NCBI GenBank assembly: GCA_023213315.1
Contig: JAKCPI010002063.1
Location: 248,001 to 312,000 of the forward strand
DNA length: 64,000 nt
From: Euborellia annulipes
Lineage: Eukaryota > Arthropoda > Insecta > Dermaptera > Anisolabididae
Direction: 5' to 3'
A model generated the notes under the pieces. It was not told where the DNA came from and ran no database searches. It worked only from the letters and a program-made list of their open reading frames with translations. Shown one piece after another: positions 1-10,660 of the stretch (positions are counted from its first letter, which is position 1; each line of letters begins with the position of its first letter). Made by a program: the position numbers and the translations under genes.

Positions 1-601
1 TAGACAATCTAAGGAAAGAATATGATAAAATCACCGTCCCTGGTCTATGTAGGTTTTGAGGGGCGTCAAAGGCTTGATGCGCCTGGGGTAAGGGGGGGAG
101 AGCGTCCCCCTTCGCCCCCACCTAGTTACGCTACTAGCGAGGTGTTGTTACTGTATATTCATGCCTCTATTTAAAAACCTAGCAAAGAATAGGCATTCAA
201 GTATCGATCAATGAAGAAAGAAAATTTTATCTCTGTTTCGTTTTTGCTTTTCTCCAAATAAGGGTAGCGTGGCGTCGTCTGTTTGGTTTGTTCATGAAGA
301 GAGTAAAAATGAGATGGAGAGAAGAGCAAAAGCATTGAGTAATAAATACCCCGTAGTGGAGAGAGGGCGGGAGGGGGGGGGGGGGGGGGCTTATTTCAAT
401 GCAATCGCTTGCTTTTAATAATCAGCTGTGCTGATCTTGCAGTGGCCAGAAGGGGAAATCAATGACTAGAAATGAAGAATATATAGAATAAAAAAAAACA
501 TCATCGAGGCCAACGCTTCTTAACTAAAACATTATTTCATTCATGACATCTTTCTTTTTTTATCATCGAAATTTTTTCAAGACACGCATCTTTCTCTTGA
601 A
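1..601. other. Non-genic AT-rich sequence with a G tract
   Basis: There is no recognisable gene. A long G run lies near 373-390 and GC-rich repeat-like sequence near 60-130. Short ORFs have no coding character. Confidence 0.5.
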
Positions 602-1017
602 AGTTGAGTTCTGTGCTTGTCACACCAGATTTTTTGTGCCGACATATATTTAGTTTCCGCCGATATATTAGAATTCAAGATGGCCTATACAATTTGTAAA
701 CATGGGATATATTCATATTCTGTTACCATGACAACCATTTCTCCTATCTTTCCTATGAAGTACAGTGAGCGCCATAATAACGTCCCTACCTGGTATCTAG
801 AGCCTTATAAGGCTCTAGATACCAGGTAGGGACTTATAAGTAAATGGTATATAGTGAAATAATTTTAATGACCGAAAAAGTAAATTAAAATCTGGTAGAG
901 ATGATTTTATTTTACATTTTCAAATTTAAAATTATTTCACCATATACTTAAAGGTCTAGCTATCATGTGGGGACTTAATTGTGACTCCCACTGTACAAGA
1001 GTAAAGTGTGCTTCAAA
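602..1017 (+). repeat. Hairpin/X-box repeat, subtype A, interrupted copy
   Basis: This copy starts with the right arm of the TCTGGTGTGAC hairpin (CTTGTCACACCAGATTTTTT), then GTGCCGACATATATTTAG, a diverged X-box (GTTACCATGACAAC at 722-735) and the module CTCCTATCTTTCCTATGAAG. It is split by a 231-bp TA-flanked MITE at 763-993, after which the repeat resumes with CAAGAGTAAAGTGTGCTTC. The element family is unknown to me. Confidence 0.75.
763..993 (+). mobile_element. 231-bp palindromic Tc1/mariner-type MITE
   Basis: TA dinucleotides flank both ends (761-762 and 994-995). The ends begin CAGTGAGCGCC and finish CCCACTG, and the element folds back on itself over most of its length (GTATCTAGAGCCTTA and complement). 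A copy of identical length lies at 62747-62977. It has no coding capacity. It is inserted into a hairpin/X-box repeat copy. Confidence 0.85.
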
Positions 1018-1077
1018 AGATTCCAACAGCTTGTCACACCAGATTTTTTTGTGTCGAGATATATTTAGTTTCCCATA

Positions 1078-1323
1078 CAGTGGCGGATCCAGAGGAGTTT
1101 CTCGGGGGGGGGGGGTAATCTGGTGTGACTGGTCGCACAGCAACAATGTTTTCTTATTATCGATAAAATAAAGGTGCATTCTGTAGTAGTTTACCAGAAT
1201 ATATATACAAATCAAATTTTTAAGTAGTAGTTTTTAAAATTTTATATTAAAAATACAATTTTTTTCACAAATCTCGGGGGGGGGGGTAATTACCCCTTTA
1301 CTCGCCCCTTGTATTCCCCCTTG
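1078..1323 (+). mobile_element. hAT-type MITE, GGCGGATCC family, copy 1
   Basis: The ends are CAGTGGCGGATCCAGAGG and a degraded CCCCCTTG. It is flanked by a perfect 8-bp duplication TTCCCATA at 1070-1077 and 1324-1331, the size made by hAT transposases. The interior includes a G tract and AATCTGGTGTGACTGGTCGCA, the same hairpin arm found in the large repeat. Non-coding. Confidence 0.88.
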
Positions 1324-1457
1324 TTCCCATAGCACCTTAGTTTCAAACTTGCATTTTAAATGTTGATTGCTTGAAATAAATTATGGTTATTTTTCAAAAT
1401 TTTAATTTCATATTTGGATATTTTATACACAATTGAGAACTCTAAAGAAATACAAAA

Positions 1458-1727
1458 CAAGGGCGGATACAAGGGGGGGGGGGGGTAAAAGGTTAATTAC
1501 TCCCCCCGAGGTTTGAAAAAAAAAATACTTTTTTCGCAAAAAAATTTATTTTTAATGTAAAATTTTAAATATTAATACTTAAAAATTAGATTTGTATTTA
1601 TATTCTGGCAAACACGTACAGAATTCGCCTTTAAATTACCGAAATTAAGAAAAAAATGTGTGCTGTGCGACCAGTCACACCAGATTACCCCCCCCCCCCC
1701 CGAGAAACACCTCTGGATCCGCCCTTG
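1458..1727 (-). mobile_element. hAT-type MITE, GGCGGATCC family, copy 2 (inverted)
   Basis: The element is reversed relative to copy 1: it starts CAAGGGCGGATACAAGGG and ends CTCTGGATCCGCCCTTG. A perfect 8-bp duplication ATACAAAA lies at 1450-1457 and 1728-1735. About 270 bp and non-coding. Confidence 0.9.
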
Positions 1728-1800
1728 ATACAAAATTGTAAAAAGTTCCAAATGGGACCGTGTTGGGTACTGAAGTGAAAGTAATTTAAGTATTTTCATA

Positions 1801-2787
1801 AAAATAAACCAGAACCTTTTAAAAAAAGTACTGGAAATTTCCGTAGTTGTACCTCAAATTTAAAATACTTTAAGTAAAGATTTGGAAGAATTTAAATGAC
1901 TGAGTACTTTTTATTTCAAGTACTTTTAGTACTGAGTACCGCAGCTCTCCGTGTAATATAACACATGACCATGCATCTGACGCATTTCTACGGATCTAGA
2001 TTTTAATTTTATCCACACCAATAATTTCCTGCGTCATCTCTACAAATTATTAATATTTTAGTTTGCTCACCCCCGAGCAAAACTTCAGGATGTCATTGCT
2101 TGTATTTCTCATGTCTTGATAATTTGACCCTATTTGAAACAACATGATTTTCATGTTGACCTATGTCTTGCAACGGTGTGTGCAAATATTGACATTAACC
2201 CTGAAGGGGATAGGAGGATAGGCAAAAGAGGATGGTCGCTAGGGAGAGTCTTGATCAAGGATTGTTAACTAATTAAATTGAATTGGTAAACTCAGCAAGG
2301 CCATTCGATTGTCGCATCAATTTATCTCGTGATCGATTTCTCAATTATATGTAGGTCTATAGGCTTTTTAAACGGGGCTTGCGTTCCAGACTGACGCAGG
2401 TCATCTCATAGACTTCTTTCTAAATATGAATAGGTTTGTTCGTTTCATTTATCATGATAAAAGGTGCAAATTTTACTGGCGTGCAAAAATGAAACGAACA
2501 GAATGCAGGGCAAAATGTGTAAATTATACTGCAATGGCAAGCGAAACGAACAGACCTACACTTTTAAAAATTTTCAAGGGATATTCATAAACTTGTATAT
2601 GAAGTCTGTTACACAAACGGTTTATGAATTTTACATTCGGATATATGAAAAAAATCACAAACTATAAAATGAACTTTCATAAATCAATTTATGAAAAGTT
2701 TCATACACTTGTAAAAAAAATATCATCCCTCAAGAGGTTTGAACTCGAGCTCTTGGTTTTTTCCCTTCATATCTATAACACCTTTAC
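1801..2787. other. AT-rich non-genic sequence
   Basis: No gene or intact element was recognised. A foldback TTTGTTCGTTTCATTT / AAATGAAACGAACAG spans about 2427-2503, and GAAACGAACAG recurs at 2534. Otherwise short AT-rich words. Confidence 0.45.
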
Positions 2788-2795
2788 CATCTCGA

Positions 2796-3054
2796 TAGTG
2801 ACGTAGCGAGGGGGGGGGGACAAGGGGGCATCATGCCCCGGGCGCTACTCACAAAGGGGCGCCAAACAAAAAATTGCTGGATAATTTTTATTTTTATTAT
2901 AATTGATTTCTGGAAAATATATTTTAATTTTAGTGCCAGTGTAATATAATAATTTTTTATATTTTACATATAATATTATATGGTTTTCAAATGGGGGGGG
3001 GGGGGCGCTAAAAGGTGTGTGTCCCGGGCGCGAGTTAAGCTCGTTACGCCACTG
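2796..3054 (+). mobile_element. hAT-type MITE with 8-bp target duplication
   Basis: The terminal repeats are TAGTGACGTAGCGAG and CTCGTTACGCCACTG, flanked by the perfect duplication CATCTCGA at 2788-2795 and 3055-3062. Internal GCCCCGGGCGC and GTCCCGGGCGCG blocks lie near each end, with an AT-rich centre. No coding capacity. The CAGTGGCGTAACG end recurs alone at 30404. Confidence 0.9.
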
Positions 3055-3764
3055 CATCTCGACTACTTACTTTGTTAAGAATATTAAAATTTTCAAGCTA
3101 CTTAAATTTGATTCATATTTTTTTTTTACTTAATAAACAAGTTATGAATTTGATTTCACAAACTGGGGATATTCAAAATCAAGCACGAAAATATATAATA
3201 TACAATGGTATAATTATATAAGAAACGATTAAAAATTCATATTTTTTTTACAGTGTATTATGTCAAGAGGAAATAGAAGTACGTAAGTGATCATATATCT
3301 TTATTAAAAAAAAAAAAAAAAGGCCTGATTGTTTAATCAGTGGCGTCATTTGCCCCCCCCAAGAAAAATTTGAAATGACGCGAATGCGTTTAATAACTAA
3401 TCGGTCAAATAGATATCTCAAGTTATATTTATCACGAATGTGTTTATTAAAGCTTTTGTGGTTTGAATTATTATTATTAGGAAAATTTTTAATTATAACT
3501 GTTAGACCACATTTTTGTATTATTAATGATTTATTGTATAAGTGCAAGTAAATAAAATGCACTGTAGGCCATAGGCGGAAATTTTTGATGGGGGGGGGGG
3601 GTTCAAGAAAATTTTTTCAAAAATTTGAAAAATTTAAGATTAATTTAGGGTATTTATCATTTTGGTTTTGTTTTTTTTTAGCTAGAGTAAATAATTATAT
3701 TTTACTTTCTCTTACCCTATATGAAATATAATTTGTATTAAAAATCTAGTCATAGCTTGGGTCC
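3055..3764. other. AT-rich non-genic sequence
   Basis: No gene recognised. A fragment with CATAGGCGGAAATTTTTGATGGGGG near 3570-3600 looks like one end of a hAT MITE without a visible partner. Confidence 0.4.
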
Positions 3765-3772
3765 CATGGGTT

Positions 3773-4039
3773 CAGTGGCGGATCCAGAGGTGTTTCTCGG
3801 GGGGGGGGGGGTAATCTGGTGTCACTGGTCGCACAGCACACATTTTTTTCTTAATTTCGGTAATTTAAAGGCGCATTCTATACTTGTTTGCCAGAATATA
3901 TAAATAAATATAAATCAAATTTTTAAGTATTAATTTTTAAAATTTTACATTAAAAATACATTTTTTTTCGAAAAATAGTATTTTTTTCAAATCTCAGGGG
4001 GGTAATTACCCCCTTTACCCTCCCTTGTATCCGCCCTTG
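3773..4039 (+). mobile_element. hAT-type MITE, GGCGGATCC family, copy 3
   Basis: The ends are CAGTGGCGGATCCAGAGG and TTGTATCCGCCCTTG. A perfect 8-bp duplication CATGGGTT lies at 3765-3772 and 4040-4047. Closely related to the copies at 1078, 1458 and 41551. Confidence 0.92.
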
Positions 4040-4299
4040 CATGGGTTTGAACCTCCCCCTGGCTACGCCTATGATGGTTTTTTATTCACATTGCTCTCTA
4101 TGCATGTTTTTATTTATTTATTTATTTTTTTTGAAAAAGAGTACAAAATAAATAATTTTTATTAATGCCAAGGATCGATCGTGACTTGGTCTTTTTGCGT
4201 GGGTCATCTACCTAGAGTGTATAAATTAATTTAGTTAGACTCATAAATATCTAGGCCTATTATGTAAATGAGGACATTTTCGCGTTTCTAAAATGTCTT

Positions 4300-4800
4300 T
4301 TCTTTTTTGCCGAGATCATTTCCGGAGGGTTTCTTGTTTTCAGCAAAGGTGACATCAAGTGGGAATTGTGGCGACGCCATCGGGAAACCAATCGGCTCGC
4401 TGAGGGTGTTTTTTTGAATGACTTGGGCTTCTGCTCTAAAACACACGCCAATGCAGATTGCCTGTGAGCTTTTTGTTGCCCAATGATTTACCTCAAGTGT
4501 TAGATCTTGTCTGGAAGTCGGGCGCTTTTCCCCAGGGCTAATCTAAGAATGCCATCAAAGCCCCCTTCCAAGCCATACGTTGCCTTCTATGAGCCTATCT
4601 ATTCTGCGACGATCGGATCCAAAAGGCGAACTCTGAACCCAGGTTCCCACACCCCCTCGGGGAGCCGGCGAACTCCAACCAATTGGCTTCTCGATAAGTT
4701 AGCGGCGAGGATTTTGCAACCCGGAGCCATCATTTATTCGGAATCTTCGCTGTTGGGGATTTTGCTCCAGCCAAGCAAGAAAATGGCCTTGCGTTTGTGA
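4300..4800. promoter_or_regulatory. Non-repetitive, GC-richer block: candidate regulatory sequence
   Basis: Complexity and GC rise well above the flanks. Short ORFs exist on both strands (63 and 97 codons) but none resembles a protein I know. One stretch (4345-4461) has an acceptor-like TTTTCAG and a donor-like GTGAGC around an open frame, so an unrecognised exon is possible. It lies about 14 kb downstream of the Runt-domain gene. Confidence 0.3.
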
Positions 4801-5029
4801 GAATCTCTTCAGTTTATTTTATATGTTATCTACTGTATATATTTAAAATAATTCCCTGAATTTATTCATTTTTACTTTGGTTGAAATATCTAGTGGTTAG
4901 TTAAATAGATCTTTGTTAATATTATATCCATTAAACGCTCGGAATTTTAATGAGTCAAATTTATTTGATTCACTTAATTAATTTATTTATTAAAAAAATT
5001 TTTTTTATTATTTTTATTTTCTCTTATGA

Positions 5030-5155
5030 AAATATGTTAACATTTAGTAGTAATGCAATCATGTCAAAAATTTAATGTTGAGATTTTAATGGAAATACAC
5101 GTTTTAAGGCCCTCTGTGTCCAAAAAATGTGTCCCGCAAAATGACTGTCTTTAGA
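5030..5155 (-). repeat. Fragment of the hairpin/X-box repeat
   Basis: The reverse-oriented end module is recognisable: CATGTCAAAAATTTAATGTT, GAGATTTTAATGGAAATACACG, then TCCAAAAAATGTGTCCCGC. The rest is lost. Confidence 0.55.
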
Positions 5156-5199
5156 GAAAGCCATTTTACTATTTTTAATATTTTAAGCTATATAAACAA

Positions 5200-5870
5200 A
5201 AAAAAAAATATCAAAATCGGTTTACATTTACGGTCGGGCATGGGCCCTAAAGTTTGACAAAATATGAAAATAAAAAACTTCATTTTTGTAATTATTTTTT
5301 TTAATTTTTTAATTCACACCATAATAAAAACACAATAATAAACTTAATCGAAGGAACAGGATTATTGGGTGGATCTAGGTGAGTAAATTTTGGTATATAT
5401 ATGAAATATATATAATTTAAAAAATAGGTTAATTTTTTAAATAAAATTACAGTGTTATAAATTTACTCCCTAGATCCACGGAATCATCTGTTCTTGATTA
5501 TTTATTAAATGGAAAATCCGGTTCAAATTAAAAACACAATGTTCAAAAATAAAAATACTGTAACTCTTATGTTAAAAAAGTACGTATATTAAAGATATAA
5601 AAAAAAAGACTTAAATATGTAACTTTTTAATTATTTTGACAAATTTTGGGGCTTATGCGCGACCGGAAGATATCAAATGATCTAAACCAAATTAAAACAC
5701 AATGTTTTTAGGCTCTTTTTGAAGACGTTGCAAACTATTACATTACGAAAAAATCTAATTCACAAATTAATAAAAAAATAGTAGCAAAAGTTGGGTTTTT
5801 TTTCATATTTTGTCAAACTTTAGAGCTTATGCTCGACCGGAAGATGTCAACCGATTTGGATAATTTTTTT
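5200..5870. mobile_element. Foldback element with two nested inverted repeats
   Basis: Outer arms: TTTACGGTCGGGCAT...AAAGTTTGACAAAATATG (from about 5222) matches the complement of CATATTTTGTCAAACTTTAG...CTCGACCGGAAGATG (to about 5848). Inner arms: GTGGATCTAGGTGAGTAAAT and ATTTACTCCCTAGATCCAC (about 5370-5480). A third, weaker GACAAATTTTGGGGCTTATG copy lies at 5639. No protein is encoded; family unknown. Confidence 0.6.
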
Positions 5871-5942
5871 TTCTTTTATTTTTGTCTATATAATTTGTAT
5901 CACAACTTCGAAAAAAAAATTAGTTTTTTCAGCCCACCTTAG

Positions 5943-5971
5943 TGTATATTTATTTATTTATTTATTTATTT
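5943..5971 (+). repeat. TTTA tetranucleotide microsatellite
   Basis: About seven tandem TTTA units. Confidence 0.8.
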
Positions 5972-6313
5972 GAATTAAATATTACAATAATATATTTACA
6001 AATACTAAGGGCTACAGAGCCTATGCTCTAAATCAGCCCTGATAAAACAAAATAAAAAAAATTAAAAGTACAGTTATGTTTCTTAATTAATTAATTATTT
6101 TAGTTATTATTCAAAATCTTCTAAAATCAAAGTTTTGAAAAACAAATTTTTTTATATTCATTGATCGAAAGAAAAAATATATCGAAATCATTTAACACCT
6201 TATTAAATAATTCCATTGATGAAATTAATGGAGATTGTTTGAATGATGTGGTTTTGTGCTTTGGAATGCAGAAAAGATCAAAATCTCGGTTATTTGGTCT
6301 TGGGACTCTAAAT

Positions 6314-6567
6314 CAGTGGTTTCCAAACTTTATGTTACCACGCCTCCCTTAAAAATATTTAATCTTATGACGCCCCCCCCCCCCATTTTATAAAATAATA
6401 CAAAAACAAAAATTTTTTATGCTAAAAAATATAAATTTATATAAAAATATTTTTTTATTTATTCTTATTTATATTAAAACTAGCAATCATTTGGAAAATT
6501 GGTCCTGGGGGCCAATATTCGCCCCTCCCCTTAGACTAGTCCGCGACTCACAGTTTAGAAAACGCTG
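6314..6567 (+). mobile_element. hAT-type MITE, TTTCCAAACT family, copy 1
   Basis: The ends are CAGTGGTTTCCAAACTTTAT and CAGTTTAGAAAACGCTG, inverted relative to each other with mismatches. The interior includes GACGCCCCCC and GACTAGTCCGCG. Flanks CTCTAAAT and CTATAAGG are only partly alike. Non-coding; sister copy at 8633-8976. Confidence 0.78.
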
Positions 6568-6601
6568 CTATAAGGGTATTTTAAGGCTGATGGAATTTGT
6601 A

Positions 6602-6811
6602 TCAGGAATGAAAGTTAGAAGTAAACGCAACCAGAATTTTTTCTTTAAAAATATATTTTAACAGCTTACGTTTCGGCCTTGGTAAAAGCCATCCTCGGAT
6701 GACCACTAACAGCTCCGAGGATGGCTTTGACCAAGGCCGAAACGTCAGCTGTTAAAATACATTTTCAAAGAAAAAATTCTGGTTGCGTTTACTTCTAACT
6801 TTAATTCCTGA
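6602..6811. repeat. 210-bp near-perfect palindrome, Penelope/hammerhead-like
   Basis: Two arms of about 95 bp meet at CCACTAACAGCT. They carry ACGTTTCGGCCTTGGT / ACCAAGGCCGAAACGT and GCCATCCTCGGA / TCCGAGGATGGC. GGCCGAAACGTC is the kind of stem II-GAAA-stem III junction found in Penelope-like hammerhead repeats, but the CTGATGA box is degraded. Possibly a tail-to-tail pair of element ends. Confidence 0.6.
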
Positions 6812-6829
6812 AGAAAATTATTTTTCTCA

Positions 6830-7092
6830 AATCTTATTTTCACGCCCTAGGGGGGTACCTAACTTAAATATAAAATTTCAACCTCCTAGCTCAATTCATT
6901 CATGCTTTAAATTGAACCCAAACAGACTCACAGACAGACAGAGCATGTCGCGAAAACCATTTGTTTGGATTCAGGGGACCTCAAAACGTGTATATCCATC
7001 AAAGTCTCGGCATCGAATTTTTGATATGAATCCAATACTTTTTCTCTATATATATGTATATTAACTTATACAAAGAGGTAAGAGAAAGTAAA
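6830..7092 (+). repeat. 3' part of a hairpin/X-box repeat
   Basis: It contains the modules GGGGGGTACCTAACTTAAAT, AAATTTCAACCTCCTAGCTC, ACAGACAGACAGAGCATGTC, CTCAAAACGTGTATATCCAT and the terminal palindrome region ending GGTAAGAGAAAGT. The 5' hairpin and X-box are missing. Confidence 0.75.
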
Positions 7093-8632
7093 AATTCAAA
7101 TCCGAATTGAGATTAATTCTATATACATAAAGATGCGATAACTCCCCCCAGTAAAATTCTAATTGGACTAAGCATATCTTACTTTCTACCTAATGAAAAA
7201 ATCCCTACAACATTCTGCAAGGGATTCTATGGGTTCCTAAGTTACCCAGTGATATTATTATCTGTTTATGAGAGTTTCGAAATACTTTAAAAATTAATTC
7301 CGCCCCAGTAGTAAGAAATTTTAGAATGACATTAAAATGTTTCTACTATCCACTATCCTATTTGCTAAATATTGAATATAAATTTTAACTCAAACAGAAT
7401 GCACTTATTTTTTAGTAAAAGTATTAAAAAACATTGATATCTTTGTGCATTTTAGGGGATGGGGCGTTAACCCCCCTGGTTAATGCCTTCATAACTCCCC
7501 CTCCCCCTTAAGGAAATGCCAGCCTTCACCGCGAAATTACTCTCAAAATAATTTGAATACATTTATAAATAATTATTTTAATTTTTATTTTATTTTGAAA
7601 TTATTTTATTTTAATTTTCAACCCCTTAATCCACCCCTGTGTAAAAATATATTAAGGAAATTTGATTAACAAAAATATAGGCCATATATTTATATAGAAA
7701 GAATATAATGTGTGAGTGTTGAGTGTGAATGAGAAAAAAGTGTGAGTGTTAAAAAAAAAAAAGATAAAAAATAAAAAACGAATTATTTTTTTCAATGACA
7801 CCTACACTCCCCCTCCCCCTTTCAACAGCTTTATATTCTCCCTCTACCCTTAGTGAAATACAAAATATTTAATTTCATATTCAAAAGAATCGTTTTTCGC
7901 AGTCAAATTATTTGTTTCTATCATTTTTTTTTTTCAACGATAAAATGCATAATAATTACCTTTAATAAGACTCTCAAGAGGGTGTGCTGGTTGACGGTGA
8001 GGTCAGGGTGGGTTACACTATATTAATTATTCACTTTGATTCACTTCAAACACAACAAAAAAAACAGAGCAGCTCGGCGCGCCTGCATCCCGGCAACGCA
8101 CTCGACTCGACTGAAAGAGAGATTCGTCTCTCTTATCTCTTTCGATAGGAATAAATAGATGAAAATAACAATTCCCTTTTTATTAAAAGTAAAAAAATAC
8201 CTTTTGCTCTAATCTAACTGTATTTAGAGTTGGAAAAGAATGTCAACAAGTTATTTGGAATATTCCACGGCCTTTCTTAAATAATCAACCCTTCATCCCC
8301 CCCCCTAATCAAAATAATAATCAACGCTATTTTTTGAATGTTTTCTATTTATTATATTTGGCTTCGATTTAGCTAAAATCAATTAAAAAAAACTTTTTTT
8401 TCAATTTTTCAACCCCTAATCCAATCTTTTTTTTTTTTTTTAAACACTCACACTTTTTTAAGCCATTTGAAATACATCCATCTTAATAAATAAAATAATT
8501 AACAATGCTATCGCCTTCGGCGAGCTTCGCGTCTAGTCAAAAAAAATTAAAACCCTGAAAAACTTCCCTGAATCCGCCTTTGGGTTTTTTTTACACATAG
8601 TATAATTTTCTAGAATGAGTCTTACTTTAGGC
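7093..8632. other. AT-rich non-genic sequence
   Basis: No gene recognised. It holds C-rich tracts, poly-A/T runs and GTGTGAGTGTT words repeated near 7735 and inverted near 8450. A short GC-rich patch (8070-8150, GGCGCGCCTGCATCCCGG) and a GCCTTCGGCGAGC hairpin at 8512 stand out. Confidence 0.45.
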
Positions 8633-8976
8633 CAGTGGTTTCCAAACTTTATGTTACAACCCCTCCCTTGAAAATATTTAATCGTATGAAGCCCCCCCCC
8701 CCACACACACACATACATTTAATAAAATAATACAAAAACAAAAATTTTTAATACTAAAAAACATAAATTTATATAAAAAATTTTTTTTTTTATTTATTCA
8801 TATTTATTATTTTAATTAAGGAAAACCTCCGTCCCAGAATCTTCTAAATTTTATTATTTTATTTATAAAACTAGCAATCATTTGGAAAATTGATCTTGGT
8901 GGCCAATATTCGCGCCTCCCCTTAGACTAGTCCGCGCCTCCCCAGGGGTGCGCGCCTCACAGTTTAGAAAACGCTG
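8633..8976 (+). mobile_element. hAT-type MITE, TTTCCAAACT family, copy 2
   Basis: Same termini as copy 1 (CAGTGGTTTCCAAACTTTAT / CAGTTTAGAAAACGCTG), 344 bp. It is longer through extra AT-rich sequence and a duplicated GTCCGCGCCTCCC region. Flanks CTTTAGGC and CTCTAAAT are a decayed duplication at best. Confidence 0.78.
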
Positions 8977-9186
8977 CTCTAAATGATAGCGATTCCAAAA
9001 GCATCGGACAATTTATTAAATTATTCAGTAGTTTAAAAATTAGAATTAATTTGTTACATTTTCTATGTGTGAGTTAAGTATTGAGTGACGTTTAAATTTT
9101 AATTTATTTTTAACATATATTATTCGAGTGGAGAAATCAGAAAAAGAAAGAGTCCAATTTGAACATTATGTCAATATATGAATAAA

Positions 9187-9780
9187 AATCTGGTGTGACT
9201 CGACGCACAGCACACAACTTTCTCTTACCCTCGGGAATTGAAAATTGTGTTCTCTGCTTGTCACACCAGATTTTTGTGTCGACAAATATTTAGTTTCCAA
9301 CGGTACGGTACATTAGGATTCAAAATGAAAATTTTACAAACAAAGAAAAATATTTATATTTTGTTATCATAGCAACTCTTTCTCCTATCTCTCTTATGAA
9401 GTACAAGAGTGCTTCAAACAATTTTGAGGGCAAAATGAGAATATACAGAAAAGAGAATATAAAAAATAATTGATTTATGAATTTTATTCAAAAATCGTTA
9501 GAACCAATTTTGAGAAAATCGAAAAAAAAATGAAAAAGTACATAAGTAAAGTACTAGTACTTTTTGGCATAATTAAAACTTATTTTTGTGCCTCAGGAGA
9601 GTGCCTAACTTAAAAACTTTCAACTTCGTAGCTCATTTTGAACACGTACAGACACATAGACAGGCCCGATCATTTTGCGGGACTCGCTTTTTTGGACTCA
9701 TAGCGCCCCAAAACATGTATTTCCATCAAAATCTTTGGACATGAATGAAATACTTTGTGTATACTCGTATTAACATATAT
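9187..9780 (+). repeat. Hairpin/X-box repeat, subtype A, nearly complete
   Basis: The hairpin spans 9187-9275 (AAATCTGGTGTGACTCGACG and complement). It is followed by GTGTCGACAAATATTTAG, a decayed X-box TTATCATAGCAAC, AAAGTACTAGTACTTTTTGG, the ACAGACACATAGACAGG tract and an eroded end near 9770. Confidence 0.75.
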
Positions 9781-9795
9781 AGTTACTAACAGCTC

Positions 9796-10532
9796 CATAG
9801 GCGCCGGAACGGGGGGAGGGGCAAGGGTGCATTGCCCCTATAGTAGGGGACAGAGGAGGCAATATGTCTTCTTTTATGTCATTTATTTTTAAAAATGAAA
9901 CATTTTTACTTTTGAAAAATAAAATCCTTTAAAATTAAAAGAGTAAGAAATTCATTTTTTTCCAAAATATTTTATATAGACCCTATTGTATTTATAATTT
10001 CTAAAAACATTTTATATTGAATTAAAAGAAGAAAATTAAAAATATTTATTTTTTTCAAATAGTATAAATATAGCCTAAAAAAATTTTTGATAAAATCACT
10101 AGCAAATTTTTTAAAATTTTAATTTTATTAAAATTGTGATTTTATTTAAAATTGTTTTTGTTTTTGATACTATTTGAACATATTAAAACTAACTGCATAT
10201 AAGGGGAAGTGAGTTTTATTGGTGCAGGTCGAGGTCCGGTGGCCTGGTGTAATGGATAGCACGCCTATGCCCCGGAAAGGCGGAGATCCTGGGTTCGATT
10301 CCCGGGGGCCATGGGATGTTTGGCCTCATCAATAAAGAACACTCACATGTCTTGTTAAATATATCTATGACTCAGTTAAAGTCCGAAGCGAGGTATTTTG
10401 AATACTATTATCTTTTTCAAATAATAGATCTCGAAAAATATTTAGCTATATTAAATTAATTTAATTTTCTAAAAAATATTTTTTTGCCCCCCTGATGTAC
10501 CCTTGCCCCCCCTCCCAGTTCCGGCGCCTATG
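9796..10532 (-). mobile_element. hAT-type element, GGCGCCGGAAC family, long copy with internal tRNA-like sequence
   Basis: The termini are CATAGGCGCCGGAACGGGG and CCCAGTTCCGGCGCCTATG. The AT-rich interior matches the reverse complement of the 386-bp copy at 11711-12096 over several stretches (TTTTTCAAAAGT-type blocks). About 300 bp around 10180-10430, including a tRNA-like sequence, has no counterpart in the short copy. No target duplication is visible. Confidence 0.78.
10238..10312 (+). tRNA. tRNA-like sequence, probably a tRNA-derived SINE head or pseudogene
   Basis: It has perfect internal promoter boxes: A box TGGTGTAATGG (10245-10255) and B box GGTTCGATTCC (10292-10302). A 4-bp D stem (GTGT/GCAC), a 5-6-bp T stem (CTGGG/CCCGG) and a 6-bp acceptor (GTGGCC/GGCCAT) can be drawn. 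The anticodon arm is irregular: one mismatch, C at position 33, putative CCC anticodon, 8-nt variable loop. Lying inside a transposon, it is more likely a SINE or pseudogene than a working tRNA. Confidence 0.6.
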
Positions 10533-10564
10533 AGTGTAATGTTAATAAAAAATTAAAAAATTTT

Positions 10565-10660
10565 TTATTATTAATAATTTTTTGTTTCTAGACATTTATC
10601 GGCCAACCAGTGTACATTATTGGTTTCAATCCTTCAATGGACCATCTTCAGGGCCTACAA
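10565..10660 (-). repeat. Penelope/hammerhead-like fragment
   Basis: On the minus strand CCTGAAGATGGTCCATTGAA is followed shortly by GGATTGAAACC. This is a diverged version of the box-stem-GAAA arrangement typical of Penelope-like terminal repeats. No protein-coding part is attached. Confidence 0.35.

Larger units (their letters stand above)
1029..1800 (+). repeat. Hairpin repeat, subtype B, carrying two nested MITEs
   Basis: This copy begins with the TCACACCAGATTTTTT arm, then GTGTCGAGATATATTTAG, the subtype-B module CATAGCACCTTAGTTTCAAA, GACTGCTTGAAATAAA-type sequence and AATACAAAA. Two hAT MITEs of one family sit inside it at 1078-1323 and 1458-1727, in opposite orientation, each with its own 8-bp duplication. 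Confidence 0.75.

Noticed and set aside
10238..10312. Functional tRNA gene
   Set aside because: Promoter boxes are perfect, but the anticodon arm is irregular, the variable loop is long and the sequence lies in a transposon.
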